Assembly (NCBI GenBank): GCA_036874045.1
Contig: CM072347.1
Span: 9,860,501 to 9,924,500, forward strand
Source: Cymodocea nodosa
Taxonomy: Eukaryota; Streptophyta; Magnoliopsida; Alismatales; Cymodoceaceae
Reading direction: 5' to 3'
DNA length: 64,000 bases
Shown: positions 11,561 through 22,428 of the stretch, in pieces
How the letters are laid out: every line of letters begins with the position of its first letter
Position numbering within the stretch: the stretch's first letter is position 1
Made by a program: the position numbers and the translations under genes
Notes under the pieces: generated by a model
What the model saw: only the letters and a program-made list of their open reading frames with translations
The model's database searches: none
What the model was told of the DNA's origin: nothing

Positions 11561-12382
11561 CTATTTAAAAATTCTTTCAATGTCTTCATTTTTTATATTT
11601 TCATTTGATTTTAACCTATCAGGATAAGGTGCTAAAGCTATAGGTTGAGTAGGTTCTAAATGATTTTCTTTAGGTTCTAAGTCTACTCCCTCTCCATCTA
11701 AGTTACTATGTTGATTTTCAATATTTTCATTTTCCTTATTTTCTTCTTCTTGTCTAATTATTTCATTTTCTTCTCTTATGGGTGGGGTCTTATGAGTGAC
11801 ATTACCTGATCTAAGTGTTACATAAGCATCTACTAAGTCACTTTCTTCACTTAAATTTTTCCCACTATTTTCATTATTTTCTTCAATTGTTACAAAATTT
11901 TCTGAATTATCCTCTCGTTCTCTTTCTATATTAATTTGAAATTGGTGCTCTACCTCTTCACTAGATTGGGTTGAAGACTCCTCTAATCCTATAGATAGAT
12001 TTATCTCATAACCTCCTTCTACCATCCTAGCTAGATCTTCAATTTGTTTACCTAAGGCTTGCACCTCACTCATAATTCTAAATTCTTTTTCCTCAATTGG
12101 TTGTTCATAAATAGTTGGTTGAGTATAATAATTTTGACATTCATTTTCTTCATGATAGTAATTAATTGAATTAATGGCTTTTACTATTTCATCTTTAGGG
12201 TTTTGTAAACATTCTTCTTCATTATGTCCTAACATTAAACATTTATTACATTGTTTAACATTTTCTGATGGTTGAGGTGGATAATAATAAAAAATGCAAT
12301 TGGTTGTAGTATGCCCCTCTACATGACATAAGTCACAATAAAGAGAACATTCATCTCCAAAGGCATAGAAATTATTTTCCAT
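11561..12382 (-). pseudogene. Element A nucleocapsid-like Gag segment with two zinc knuckles
   Basis: The 273-codon frame starts only about 90 bp downstream of the PBS, so it is the first gene of the element. Two CX2CX4HX4C knuckles lie near residues 18-31 (CDLCHVEGHTTTNC) and 44-57 (CNKCLMLGHNEEEC). A long Glu/Asn-rich acidic region follows, then the Athila landmark DAYVTLRSGNV and APYPDRLK. No capsid (Retrotrans_gag) domain is present, unlike standard Athila Gag, where capsid precedes the knuckle. A TAG fuses or separates it from protease. Confidence 0.82.
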
Positions 12383-12470
12383 AATTATCTCCTTTGAAGA
12401 TGCACAACCAAAACACTTAAAAGGCTCAAGTCTAATCTAAAAAATTAAAACCTAGATTATACCGTGCCAA

Positions 12471-12489
12471 ATCCCCGGCAACGGCATCA
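12471..12489 (-). other. Primer-binding site of element A (tRNA-Asp type)
   Basis: The minus strand reads TGATGCCGTTGCCGGGGAT, close to TGGCGCCGTTGCCGGGGA, the complement of the 3' end of plant tRNA-Asp. It lies seven bases inside the 5' LTR at 12496. Confidence 0.88.
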
Positions 12490-12495
12490 AAAACT

Positions 12496-14123
12496 TGTTT
12501 GGATATTTTAGAAGTTTTAAATTTATAAACCGCAAGTGCACGGGGTCCAATGAAGTACGTCGGCAAGTACGAGTCAAACCACAGAGAAATGGGGATAATC
12601 TAGGATTCTAATTACAAGAATATGGTAAGCAAATACTTTCCAAAAATAGATTAGACTACAAGAAAGGTAAGTCCACAGATTTTTAATTTATCGACCAATC
12701 AACAGATTAGACTGAAAATTTAATCTCAATCAGATCTGTTAATGTGGACTTCAGATAAAAATTTTCACACTTAAAAACGCACGAATGGTATGACTGAAAA
12801 TTCAGGGATTGAAAATGATGCATAAAATTGGAAACTTCTGCGCGTTAACAATAGTATCTTAAAAACCTTATAAATCCCGAATTACTCAACCAAAAATTAA
12901 AAATCAGATGCGTTGCAAAATAGACAGAATGTAGATATTAATGAAATATTTATTAGAATTTTTATGCAATATGAGTTGTAAAAAAAACATGTTACAATCA
13001 CGACAAAAGAGTCTTAGACCGAATTCTGTGCTTGATAGAGTTATGGCTTCAAAATGGCAACAAATCTTCTCGGCTTGCTATGAAATTTTACAGAATCACA
13101 GAAGGCTTATAATAGCATGATTAATATTTTTTTTCAGAATTTTCAATTAAACAGAATCGCTCCAGAACGCATATGAACTCTCAAAATAATAATAGATCAA
13201 CAAAACTGCAAATCTGCAAACAACATGCACAACCTTCAACGAATTTTATGTTGTTTCATGCATAACAGAATGTAATATCCGGATTTCAACATCAATAAAC
13301 AACAATATATGAATATATATCAATAACATGACCTGTTTTTATGATTTTCAGATGAAAAGAACAAAGATTCACAGATTCAAAAAGGAACAAACAAACAACA
13401 ACGAATCTGTTTTCTACTTTTACCCTATTACAATGAAAACTAAGAACATAAATAACTACCTACATGAAACATGATAAAAAGTGATACATCTGAAGCCAAA
13501 GAAGAGGGGAAAGAGGAGAAATGATTTGTGGAACATTACAAATGAAGTAGAGAACCCTTGTAGTGGTGGACGTCCCTCCTCCAAGATATCAGATGAAGGC
13601 TTTCACGTTGGAGATGACTTGTGGAATGAAGATGATGAGATCCAAGTTGAAGAGATGTGGTGGAATGACCGGCGTTCTCCTTCCTTGCTTCAAGACGTGG
13701 AGCTCCAAGAGGGGTTGACGGCTGGTGGTGTTGGAGGTGGAAAACAAAAACTCCAAGAGAAGAGACCTAGACATGCATCACTCTCTTTTATAGAGAGAGT
13801 TTCCAAGTTTGGAGATCCATCTTTGATTCAACGGTTGGGATTAAATCCCACTTGATTTTCTTTCTCCAATCTTCAATTTCTATGATCTTCAATTGAATTA
13901 TAAACTTTTCACAACAATAAATACATCAAAATATCAAGTCATCCATAAAATTCATAAATGATGCATGTTTGAAATAATTTCCTACTTTTAACTGTATAAA
14001 ATGGGGATTGGTTCTTATTGGTTAAATGATGAAATAAATGCATAATATGACTTTAATAAATCTCATGTAAATATATTTAACCAATAAGATCCTATAAAAA
14101 TATGCAACATTTTAATCCAAACA
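12496..14123 (-). repeat. 5' LTR of element A
   Basis: 1628 bp, TGTTTGG...ATCCAAACA, bordered inside by the PBS and outside by TSD GTGCT. In element sense it is the transcription-initiating LTR. Confidence 0.93.
13785..13792 (-). promoter_or_regulatory. TATA box of element A 5' LTR promoter
   Basis: TATAAAAG on the minus strand at the same LTR position as 5529-5536 (offset 8256, equal to the LTR offset). It would start genomic RNA of element A. Confidence 0.65.
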
Positions 14124-14128
14124 GTGCT
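14124..14128. repeat. Target-site duplication of element A, right copy (GTGCT)
   Basis: Perfect repeat of 4235-4239, directly outside the element A LTR end. Confidence 0.93.
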
Positions 14129-15307
14129 CCGCTAGCATTGGTCCCATCTTAGTTAGTAAAGTTTGAATTCCTTCCTCCATTTTAGCCATTCTACGTTCCA
14201 TATCAGCATTGATGTTTGACTACATGTTTGGTGCAGGAAGGGTAGGAACTTGCGGTTGGGTGTGTTTGGTGCAGGAAGGGTAGGAACTTGTGGTTGGGGC
14301 TGCCTGCTCGAATTAGCTCTGAAATGATGTTGCTTCAGCGCATTTTCTCTCAAATAATCTTGGTTCCTCCAACTAAAATTAGGATTGTTTCTCCATCCGG
14401 GGTTATAATATTGGTTGTTCCTCATTCCAAACCCCATAGTTTGTACATCCTCATATGGTTGTAATTCTTCGATCTTTTTTAGAGCAGCTTGTAATCTCGC
14501 CTCCATATTAGTAATGTTGTCGACTGCGTGAGGTCCTCGAGCAGGTGTAGAGCTATCAAAAGTCTTATCTAAGGATGTCTCCCATTGCATTGTGCGGTTG
14601 GCAAGCTCTTGCAAAACTTCCCAAGCAGCATTCTCTCTTAATTGACAAAAACCACCAGGAGTCATGGACTCTAACATGGTTCTTGATTGCATGTTCAAAC
14701 CTTCATAAATAGCTTGGGTCTACCTTGCCCTGTCAACTCCATGGTTTAGGCATCTAGCTAATAAATTCATGAAGCACTCCATATATCGCTAGAAAGACTC
14801 ATTTGGCTTCTATTGAATACTCAAAATAGCTTTCTTAAGCTGGATGGTGCAATATAGAGGATGATGTTTCTTTAGAAAGACCTTGCAGAATTCTTCCCAA
14901 TAACGGATTGAGTTAGGAGGTAAACTATACATCTACCTCTTAGCATCCTCCTTAAGTGCAAAGGGAATAAATCTTAGCTTGATTGCATCTATAGGTACAT
15001 TAGGCAAATGAATTAACCTACACATCTCATTAAATTCATGTATAAACAAGTAGGCATCTTCTCTTTCTAAACCTAAAAACTTTGGTAATTGATGAATATA
15101 GTTTGAGTGTAACTCAAACTTTTGTCCTTCCACATTTGGAAGCACAAAACATGATGGTTGGTCAAATTGTGGGGGATACCACACATCGGCTAGCACTCTT
15201 CCTTGATCTTTCATTTGATGTAATGGTGGAGAGTTAACAAGTTCTATAAGAGGTTCACAACGCTTTAACCTATTTGCTTCGGTTCTTCTCCACACTCCTC
15301 GATGCAT
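14124..15307 (-). pseudogene. Element B capsid (Gag CA) gene, N-terminal and central part
   Basis: This minus-strand gene encodes the Athila capsid region: CFVLPNVEGQKFELHSNYIH, FLGLEREDAYLFIHEFNEMC and IKLRFIPFALKEDAKR, then RENAAWEVLQELANRTMQW and YYNPGWRNNPNFSWRNQ. It has no zinc knuckle, and none lies downstream. A TAG or related stop after ALKEDAKR, further stops near 14720-14930 and a frameshift near 14220 disable it. It begins only about 260 bp downstream of the integrase stop. The A insertion at 14123 removes its tail to 4115-4239. A coding start at ATG 15307 is likely. Confidence 0.8.
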
Positions 15308-15566
15308 GCACAATGCAAAACTACTGCAAGTAAGAACAGCAAGTAAAATAGCTCAGTTTGGATTTTACCAGGTTCTCATAGTTGCTATCAGTTGTACCAC
15401 CCTGAAATACCAAGTAGTTACAAGATATATCACAAGAAGAATAATTATAAACAATAACATCGTAACAACTATAAACAAACATGCATAAAAGAATAACTAA
15501 TGAAAAAGAAAGAAAGAGTAAATACACATTACAAAATATAGATACTTACAAAGAAGAAAAGAATGA
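15308..15566 (-). other. Element B integrase-capsid intergenic region
   Basis: 259 bp without gene or LTR. In element sense it ends in a pyrimidine-rich stretch and TTACTTGCAG just before the capsid frame, which looks like a 3' splice site. If used, capsid would be translated from a spliced subgenomic RNA. That is an inference. Confidence 0.35.
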
Positions 15567-16106
15567 CTAACTACTATATTCTACTTCACACAAATCTACA
15601 CTACTTGCTTCCCACAAATCAGCCTTGTTTAGAAACAATTTGAGACATTGGCCATTAACCTTCATCACTCGCCTATCTTTGAGATGTTCAATATCCACTA
15701 CTCCATAAGGGTAGACTCTCTTTACAGCAAACGTGCCATTCCACCTAGATTTTAACTTTCCTAGAAAAAGGTGGAGTCTAGAGTTATATAACAAAACTTG
15801 CTAGCCTTGCTGAAACTCTTTTCTTAAAATTCTTTTATCATAAAAAATTTTTGCTCTTTCTTTAGCAATCTTAGCATTCTCATATGCTTCATTCCTTAAC
15901 TCTTCTAGCTCAATCAGTACAAATTTCCTTTTGTCCCCAGCGGCCTTAAAATCCAAATTTAACTTCTTAATGGCCCACATGGCCCTATGTTCCAACTCTA
16001 CTGGTAAGTGAAAAGTCTTTCCATATACAGCTCTATAAGGAGACATACCCAAACTAGTCTTAAATGTAGTACGGTATGCCCATAGAACATCATCCACTTT
16101 ATCAAC
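15567..16106 (-). pseudogene. Element B integrase C-terminal fragment
   Basis: Minus-strand reading gives [19 protein letters not shown] and [20 protein letters not shown], then [11 protein letters not shown] and after a stop the C-terminal part (LGKLKSRWNGTFAVKRVYPY and VNGQCLKLF). This aligns domain for domain with the last third of element A integrase. The catalytic D,D,E part is missing: the gene is cut at 16106 by the terminus TGTTTAGAATG of a D-family LTR. A TAG near 15800 and the missing N-terminus make it nonfunctional. Confidence 0.83.
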
Positions 16107-16877
16107 TGTTTAGAATGAAATAGTGCATATTATTAATGGTTAAATGATGGTTAATTGCATAATATTTAGCTTATCATATAAGCATTAAGCCATTATGTTA
16201 TAATTGCACTATTATGCTTTAATTGAAGAATCTACTTAATTTGAGGAAATTAATGTTAATTTAGTAGATTTCTGAACTGTCGGTAAGTTGCAAGCTGTGA
16301 AATTCTTAAGTATCCGAATTTTCTGATATTTCAGACAGTTATGTTTAACATACCGAACATATTCGGACAGTTATGTTTAAATTGCCGAACAGTTATGTTT
16401 TGAGAGAATATTTTATTATTTCCTGAAGTACAGGTGTCGAAACCATAATGAATGACTTAAGTGAACTTTCGGTGAGTTATCTATAACTATCCGAAATTGT
16501 AGTTGGGCATCAGATAGTTATCCCTGTAACTCTCTGAAATCTCTTTTTATTTATAAAATAGCTGAGGACACATGTCATGTTCTAGGAAAGTGACTTAAGT
16601 GGATTTTCGGTGAGTTATCTCTAACTATCTGAAATGCATCTAAGCATCGGATAGTTAGCTTTATAACTCTTCGAAATGTTATTTTATAATTAAACTGCTA
16701 CTAACACATGTCGAGATCTGGTAGATTTACTTAAGTTATATATCGGTGAGTTATCTGTAACTATCTGAAATGCATCTGAGCATCGGATAGTTAAGTTTAT
16801 AAGTATTCGAAATGCACCTGAGCATCAGATAGTTATATTTATGCACGTGTTTTATAGTTAAATCAACGAAGAAAGTC
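16107..16877 (+). repeat. D-family LTR fragment, forward orientation, with expanded U3 repeats
   Basis: It starts with the intact D-family LTR terminus TGTTTAGAATG and continues about 770 bp into U3. It ends at a junction with the zinc-knuckle gene near 16878, inside the motif AAATCAACGAAG. Three tandem copies of a roughly 138-bp unit (near 16440-16850) each contain GGTGAGTTATCT and TAACTATC(C/T)GAAA. The D LTR at 42300-42400 has about one copy. Confidence 0.75.
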
Positions 16878-17506
16878 TAGTAGGGTAAGGAGCACTAGTA
16901 GATGATTCTAATGGGGCATCGGCTACTTGCCTACCCTTATCACTTCTAGAGATAACTATAGGATCTTCAAAAATTTCTACTCTAGATGGATTGCAACAAG
17001 GCTCTAGAGGACTTACGGATAAAGGAATTTCACCACTAGTCCTACTCACTTCCTTACCTGACCTTAAAGTGACAAATGCATCCATTTGTTTTCCAAGGTC
17101 ATCACATGTTGCATCCACATCAATTGGATCAACATGAAAAACACTCTTACTATAACTACTAACAGATTTCTCTTTAGCAATGCTGTCCATAATTGCATTA
17201 AATTTATCTATATCTTCACTTAGATCTATAGTAGATGCATGATAAGAATTTTCAGATTTACTAGTAGATGCATATGCATGATTAGGTAAATCATGGTGAA
17301 TATATGAATCATATTTCATGCATGGAAGATGATTACTTTCATATTCTAATACATTACATGGCATGCTAGAAATTTGTTCATGAAGCATATCATTTGGGCA
17401 TTCACTAGTAACATGATCACTTGCAAAACAAGAAAAGCAAGATGGCATAAAGTCATTTTCATCATAGCTATAATAGTCATCAACCTAGCTTGACCAATCA
17501 TCCATG
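16878..17506 (-). pseudogene. Nucleocapsid-like Gag gene of an Athila-type element (truncated)
   Basis: The likely start is ATG near 17506. A TAG seven codons in is followed by an open frame with one CX2CX4HX4C knuckle (CFSCFASDHVTSEC). The landmark DAFVTLRSGKEV comes next, then APYPTRLSS, where it runs into an LTR fragment. It thus matches the first gene of A and D: a zinc knuckle without capsid. Protease and RT are missing beyond the junction. It may be the 5' gene of element B, separated from B's integrase by the LTR insertion and a deletion. No PBS is recognisable upstream. Confidence 0.7.
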
Positions 17507-18021
17507 GCAAATAAGTTCTAAATCAGATAAAAAGAAAATAAAGAATCAACGACTAAGTTAATCTTTACCAGCCTTTGTTTTTAATTTTTCTAACTCTTCA
17601 AGTGATTCACTATTAGTCAGATCTGCACAAAGTAGCAACCAAGTGAGTAACCTTAATCCATTTTAAATAAAAGAATGACTACACAATGAAAGAATAAATA
17701 ATAATTAAATGAAGAAAATTAAAGAATAATGCAATATAAATACAAGATTACTTATACAACACTTTCCCAATTCATTCTAGATTAACTAATGAATCTACTT
17801 TCAAATTGAAACAGCATGCTAGCCTGACTTTGAAAAATCATAACTTTTTGCATACAACTCCAAATTAAGCATACAAATACTCTACAGAAACATCTTAACC
17901 TGAACTTTACAGGAATAGCAGAATTTAATTTTCCAGTTACAAGTTTGCATTTCAAAATAATTACAAATACTATACACTTAAACTTTCGTGTAGAAGGTAT
18001 GTCCTAGCACTGTTACAAAAC
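17507..18021. other. Unassigned AT-rich stretch, possibly leader/LTR of the zinc-knuckle element
   Basis: No gene is seen. The base composition and word use resemble Athila-type LTR R/U5 sequence, but no TG/CA terminus, PBS or partner copy could be identified. It ends where the truncated 3' LTR of element D begins. Confidence 0.3.
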
Positions 18022-19269
18022 TGATACAGATAACATTAATCACGATACAACACAAACAATACAACACTCAAATACAACATACAAACAAAGATAAATTGTT
18101 TTTGGTATTTTTGTTTTGATGTGAACATGGAAATGGGTGAAAGGTGAAATGTAAAGTAATTTCACTTGACAGTAAATACTTCCGACACTACTTGCAACGT
18201 GATTACACCATTGAAAATTGAACCACTTACAATTCTGTCTCCTCTCCCTATAGTATCGCGAGTCCAGAATTGCAAGATGATCTACTCTTCAGCATACAAG
18301 CATCAACCCGAAGCCAAGGCTAAAAGCTTTACGATCTCCTGAAATATGAGTCGACGCTTGGTGAAAATGTCTTCCCTTCCTACGATGCGATCACTCCTCA
18401 CAGTGGTTGTCAGGCACTATGTTTGGCTCAGAATCGACCCGACATCAGGTAAGTATCCTCACAGACCTTCAATGATTGGTGATTATGGTGGTGATAACGA
18501 TGGTTGGTGTGATACTTCAGAGAATCGCCGATACTATCTGCAGAAAGCTTAGTGCTCCTCCTCTGTATACACTGGCCGTCCATCGATCACACTCTTTCTT
18601 TTTTTCTTCTTTTCTTTTATATTTCTTCAGTGGTAACTGCTTCTACTTGAATGATCGGTTGGATTTCCTTCCTTCAAATCAATGGCGATGATTTCTTTCT
18701 CCCTACGCGATTGAATTCCTGTGTGATACGTGCGAACGTGGTTTTTCCTTCCAACTGTCTGTTCCTACAACCGCTATAGTGGCATATTAGAAAATATATA
18801 GTCCGTGGAGTTACAGATAACTCAACGGACTTCCTTCGTTGATTTAACTACAAAACACATGCAAAAATAACAACTTAAGTTTATAACGCGTTGCCTTAGT
18901 GTATTTTCATGTAACTCAATGCGTGCAGTTATACTAACTTAACGAGTTATAACGTAAGTAAATCTACCAGCTCTCAATACGTGTCAGCAGCAGTTTAAAC
19001 ATAAAATAACATTTCAGAGAGTTACAGGTATAACTATCCGATGCTCAGATGCATTTTTGGATACTTACAAATTTCACAGCCTACAATTTACCGACAATTC
19101 ATAAATGTACTAAATTAACATTAATTCCCCAAAATTAAGTAGATTCTTCAATTAAAGCATATAACAATGCAATTATAACATAATGGCTTAATTCTCATAT
19201 GATAAGTTAAATATTATGCAATTAACCATCATTTAACCCTTAATAATATGCACTTTTTCATTCTAAACA
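18022..19269 (-). repeat. 3' LTR of element D (U5 side truncated)
   Basis: It matches 41325-42583 of the 5' LTR nearly base for base, apart from scattered substitutions and an 11-bp deletion near 18889. It starts TGTTTAGAATG on the minus strand next to the PPT. The lower end is truncated near 18022, so no 3' target-site duplication is available. Confidence 0.85.
18614..18621 (-). promoter_or_regulatory. TATA box in element D 3' LTR
   Basis: TATAAAAG on the minus strand, upstream in element sense of a long A/G-rich leader; the counterpart is 41917-41924. Confidence 0.55.
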
Positions 19270-19284
19270 CTTCCCCCATACCTA
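19270..19284 (-). other. Polypurine tract of element D
   Basis: Minus strand TTAGGTATGGGGGAAG directly precedes the 3' LTR start TGTTTAG. This supports the assignment of 18022-19269 as 3' LTR. Confidence 0.82.
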
Positions 19285-21093
19285 AATTTTGCTAGTTCCT
19301 TAGCAAACTAAGATCTAATTAATTGGTCTTTCAAAAAGTGCTAGAATTAATTCTTCCCCTTTTGTTTTTTTTCTTCTGTTTAGCATAAACATATATTATG
19401 TATGTTTCAGTAATCAACCTGCAAAGATATTTAGAATATATGTAAATTACATACAAAGTATATCATCTTCATATAGGTGTTAATTATATTATCGTTTGTT
19501 CTTCTTTTTATCATCTATAATCCTGAATTTTCCAATAAGTTTTTCTAGAAGAAATTTCAACAACATACAAATTAAAGTACAATCCAATTCAATCTGATTA
19601 AGACAAGCAAAATAAAGAATTGTATTTCCATTAAACAACTTCAAAAGTCAATTCCAGATTCATATTTCAGCAATTCTAGATAACAGAAAATATACTCGAT
19701 TCATAAGATATCTGTATTTCACAAAACACTTGTATCTTTTCAGAACAGTATATGTTTTTTTCTTCTTCTTTTTCTCTTTTTTTTTTGTTTTTATTTTTTT
19801 TGTATTTTAAAAGTTAATTTGACAAGCTTGAATCATGCAAGAGCTTTCTAATGTACCCATGTAACGAGCTTTCAGTCAACAATCCCATATCTGATCAAGA
19901 TCTTAGGTTGCCAGATTTTCAGAGTCCTTTTTCAGGTCAACAATCCTTACATACCTATCTGCTAAAGTACAAAAGACTCGTGATCAAACAAGTCAATAAT
20001 CTCTCAAGGTTTTTTTTTTCTTTTCTTTTTTTTTTCTTCTTTTTTTTTTCTTCTTTTTTTTTCTAAAAATAAATGCACACACAAAACAAAGCATTAATCA
20101 CATACTGTATATGCACTTATTTCATTAATATAAATGCAGTAAAACACCAATCTCATATAATCCTGCTTCTATCATTTACTAAAGATATGAATCCATAACA
20201 ATAAGCTCATACTTTATCTGTAGTTTAATAAGATCTACACATAAATCATTCTACAAGTTAAATCAGTCAAAGTAAATGTATCTTTCATCATATGTGTTTC
20301 CTTTAATCTAGAATTCACATCTCAGCTCCTTCAGGACTTCAGATAATTTTCTGATTAAGCATTAAATATTCTGATTTCATTTTAAAATCGTGAAACTGTT
20401 AAACTCATGAAATTCAGAAAAATCATAAGATACTATATCTAGATTTACATAAATAATAAATTCTATAGCATCTTCTATAGCCTTCTAAATATAGCATTCA
20501 AGCAGTTTATAAAAATTTTACAGTCTCAATTATCGGATAGTTACAGTAAGTTCATAAAAATTTTCAATTTCCTCAAAACTTTGCAGTACCATTTTAATTC
20601 CTTTAATTAACAAACTTACATGGCTGTTACTTTAATTACCTCCCCCCCATACCTACATTTTGCATTATCCTCAATGTAAAAGATTTGACAATAAGTATAG
20701 TAGTTGTAGCAGGCATGAATAAAGTTTTGTTTGATTTAAAATTCAGGATAAGTAATTAGTTACATACCTTGTTCCATTTGTATCTCTTTCTGCATATTCC
20801 GATTTTTGATTCTGAAAAACTTTTCATTCCCAGATAAACACAGAATATAAAACAAAATAACATTTAACAGATATTAATAAATCAGTGTCTTGTGTGGAAC
20901 CTAGGCTCCTATGCCTTTGGTGGCTCACAAGCAAGCCAATTGGTTTCCCAAAACAAATACCAACAAACTGGATTGATTTTTGTTTTGTTTGTTTTTTTTT
21001 TATAAAATGAACATGAAAAACTTCAAAATTCTTTTTTTTTTTTTTCTAAAAATAAATGCAGAATACACAACATTAAACACACAAAATCACAGC
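19285..21093 (-). other. Element D 3' noncoding region
   Basis: About 1.8 kb between the F-box gene and the PPT without a supported gene. Pyrimidine tracts (plus strand) lie near 19755-19800, 19988-20062, 20975-21000 and 21031-21045. An internal purine motif lies at 20639-20676. The part next to the PPT recurs, diverged, at 49338-49852. Confidence 0.6.
20639..20676 (-). promoter_or_regulatory. Internal purine tract plus CATTGAGGATAATG motif (D)
   Basis: Element-sense CATTGAGGATAATG followed by GGTATGGGGGGGAGG. It is the third instance of the motif pair seen in A and B. Confidence 0.55.
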
Positions 21094-22233
21094 TTAAGAA
21101 CATGATTGAAAAGTAGAAACAAATGGAATAAATGTATCAGTCCAAGCAAACTTTTTAGGCATAGTTCTTCTTGCTATTAATTCTGTTTTAATGCAGTTCT
21201 TGGTCCTTTTTAATTTGTAAACATGCAATATATTATAAATTCCAAATATGAGTGTATTACCATTAATGATATGTAATGTAGAAAGGGATCCTTTTTGGTT
21301 CCAAGGTAATGTAGCAGTTTCTATTTCTACATCTATTTCAATATACTCCTCTTCCCACTTCCATTCATTCATGTCTTCCATAATCCATATTTGAAATTTC
21401 ATCAGTTCATCCCACCATCTTATCAGACATAAAGTAGGATCATCTTCTTCATTATACCACATTCCTATTTGAATTTCATTAAATTTTTCAGATGGTGGTT
21501 TAGCTATTTCACTCGGTACAGGTAAAATTTCTGTATAATCATCATAATTGTCTATGCTCACTATGTATAAATCAGATCTATATGCTATTGATATCTCCGT
21601 GACTAAATAAATATAATCATCAAGTATGACATGTGTTTGGTTAATTAATGATTTCTGTCCTAGATATATTATAATGTTTTCATTCCAAGATCTGTTCAGA
21701 AAATTATACACACTTAAGCGTAAATCTTCACCCCAATTTCCTGTAGGTCTCCAATAATATAATTTTTCAGGAATTGCAGAATTTTTATCAGAAAATATTA
21801 AAGCTGACCCACAATTTTCAATTGGTGCTTCAAATATATTAGGTCTTCCTATATTACATTCTTCTCTTGTTATAGGATTTCTTATCAAAATCTCAGGTAA
21901 TGATAAACTTGCATACCTTGGTCTCGTCTTGTATATGATTAATCCTTCATCTATCCCCATAATATGACTCATTCCTTCTAATGCATTGGGTGGAATTCCA
22001 GTAGTTTCTTCCATAGCCAGATATTCATGGGTATTTGAAATACGATTAAATGACCTCCATATGAATCCATCTCTAATCTTAGTCATTTTTGCAGCTTGTA
22101 GTCCCTGAAAATATTTTCCTTCAATACAGTCTTTAATTTCCTTTGATACACAACACATCCTGCACAGATCTTTAGCTGACAAGTTACTTAGTATTTCCCT
22201 TTGTGCATCCAACGGAAATTGCATTAATTCCAT
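21094..22233 (-). CDS. F-box-like protein carried inside element D (379 aa, intact)
   Basis: A single uninterrupted frame opens with an F-box-like sequence: FPLDAQREILSNLSAKDLCR then CCVSKEIKDCIEG (residues about 6-38). In plants the F-box binds SKP1/ASK within SCF ubiquitin ligases. The rest (about 60-379) is Trp-rich and beta-rich in pattern, like the F-box-associated interaction domains of plant F-box proteins: IRNPITREE, YYWRPTGNWGEDLRLSVYNF and NGNTLIFGIYNILHVYKL. It lies between the capsid gene and the PPT of D, same strand, about 200 bp after the capsid stop. It has no intron and no stop although neighbouring gag/pol genes are broken. Substrate and symbol are unknown. Capture from a host mRNA or gene is inferred. 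Confidence 0.78.
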   Translation of the reverse strand: MELMQFPLDAQREILSNLSAKDLCRMCCVSKEIKDCIEGKYFQGLQAAKMTKIRDGFIWRSFNRISNTHEYLAMEETTGIPPNALEGMSHIMGIDEGLIIYKTRPRYASLSLPEILIRNPITREECNIGRPNIFEAPIENCGSALIFSDKNSAIPEKLYYWRPTGNWGEDLRLSVYNFLNRSWNENIIIYLGQKSLINQTHVILDDYIYLVTEISIAYRSDLYIVSIDNYDDYTEILPVPSEIAKPPSEKFNEIQIGMWYNEEDDPTLCLIRWWDELMKFQIWIMEDMNEWKWEEEYIEIDVEIETATLPWNQKGSLSTLHIINGNTLIFGIYNILHVYKLKRTKNCIKTELIARRTMPKKFAWTDTFIPFVSTFQSCS

Positions 22234-22297
22234 TTGTCGATTCTGTAAAATAAAAACAAAAATTTAGTAGAGACAAAAATTAACATAACTACTACAC

Positions 22298-22362
22298 ACC
22301 CTCGTGGAGTTAAGGCATAACTCAACGGACTAAGTTCGTTGAGTTAAAAATTAACTCTACGA
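22298..22362. repeat. AGTTA/TAACT inverted-repeat cluster between capsid and F-box genes
   Basis: Alternating GGAGTTAAGG, TAACTCAACGGAC, TCGTTGAGTTA and TTAACTCTACGA units form imperfect palindromes in 65 bp. The same unit type lies at every other gene boundary of D and in the LTRs. Confidence 0.75.
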
Positions 22363-22428
22363 TACTATTAACTTAAAATAAAAATAAAAACATATATACA
22401 TACAGATAGTTGCTTCAGATATGTTGCT

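Larger units (their letters stand above)
4240..14123 (-). mobile_element. Element A: complete-length Athila-like Ty3/gypsy retrotransposon
   Basis: Two LTRs of exactly 1628 bp flank an internal region with a tRNA-Asp-type PBS (12471-12489), zinc-knuckle, protease, RT, RNase H and integrase segments in order, and a PPT (5868-5882). A perfect GTGCT TSD surrounds it. Many in-frame TAG/TAA stops make the copy inactive. There is no capsid domain anywhere in the internal region: the gene nearest the PBS begins with two zinc knuckles. Either capsid is supplied in trans or it was lost. Confidence 0.92.
57..16106 (-). mobile_element. Element B: Athila-like Ty3/gypsy retrotransposon, incomplete, carrying nested element A
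   Basis: Read on the minus strand, the visible order is integrase C-terminus (16106-15567), capsid gene (15307-14124 continuing at 4239-4115), a long noncoding 3' region, a polypurine tract and a 3' LTR (2306-57). No LTR lies between integrase and capsid. The capsid gene is split by element A (4240-14123) with target-site duplication GTGCT. The integrase is cut at 16106, where a D-type LTR end begins. Protease and RT are not visible. The neighbouring zinc-knuckle gene at 16878-17506 may belong to B but cannot be joined to it with certainty. Confidence 0.7.

Noticed and set aside
17507-18021. 5' LTR of element B
   Set aside because: There is no match to the B 3' LTR at 57-2306, no terminus and no PBS.
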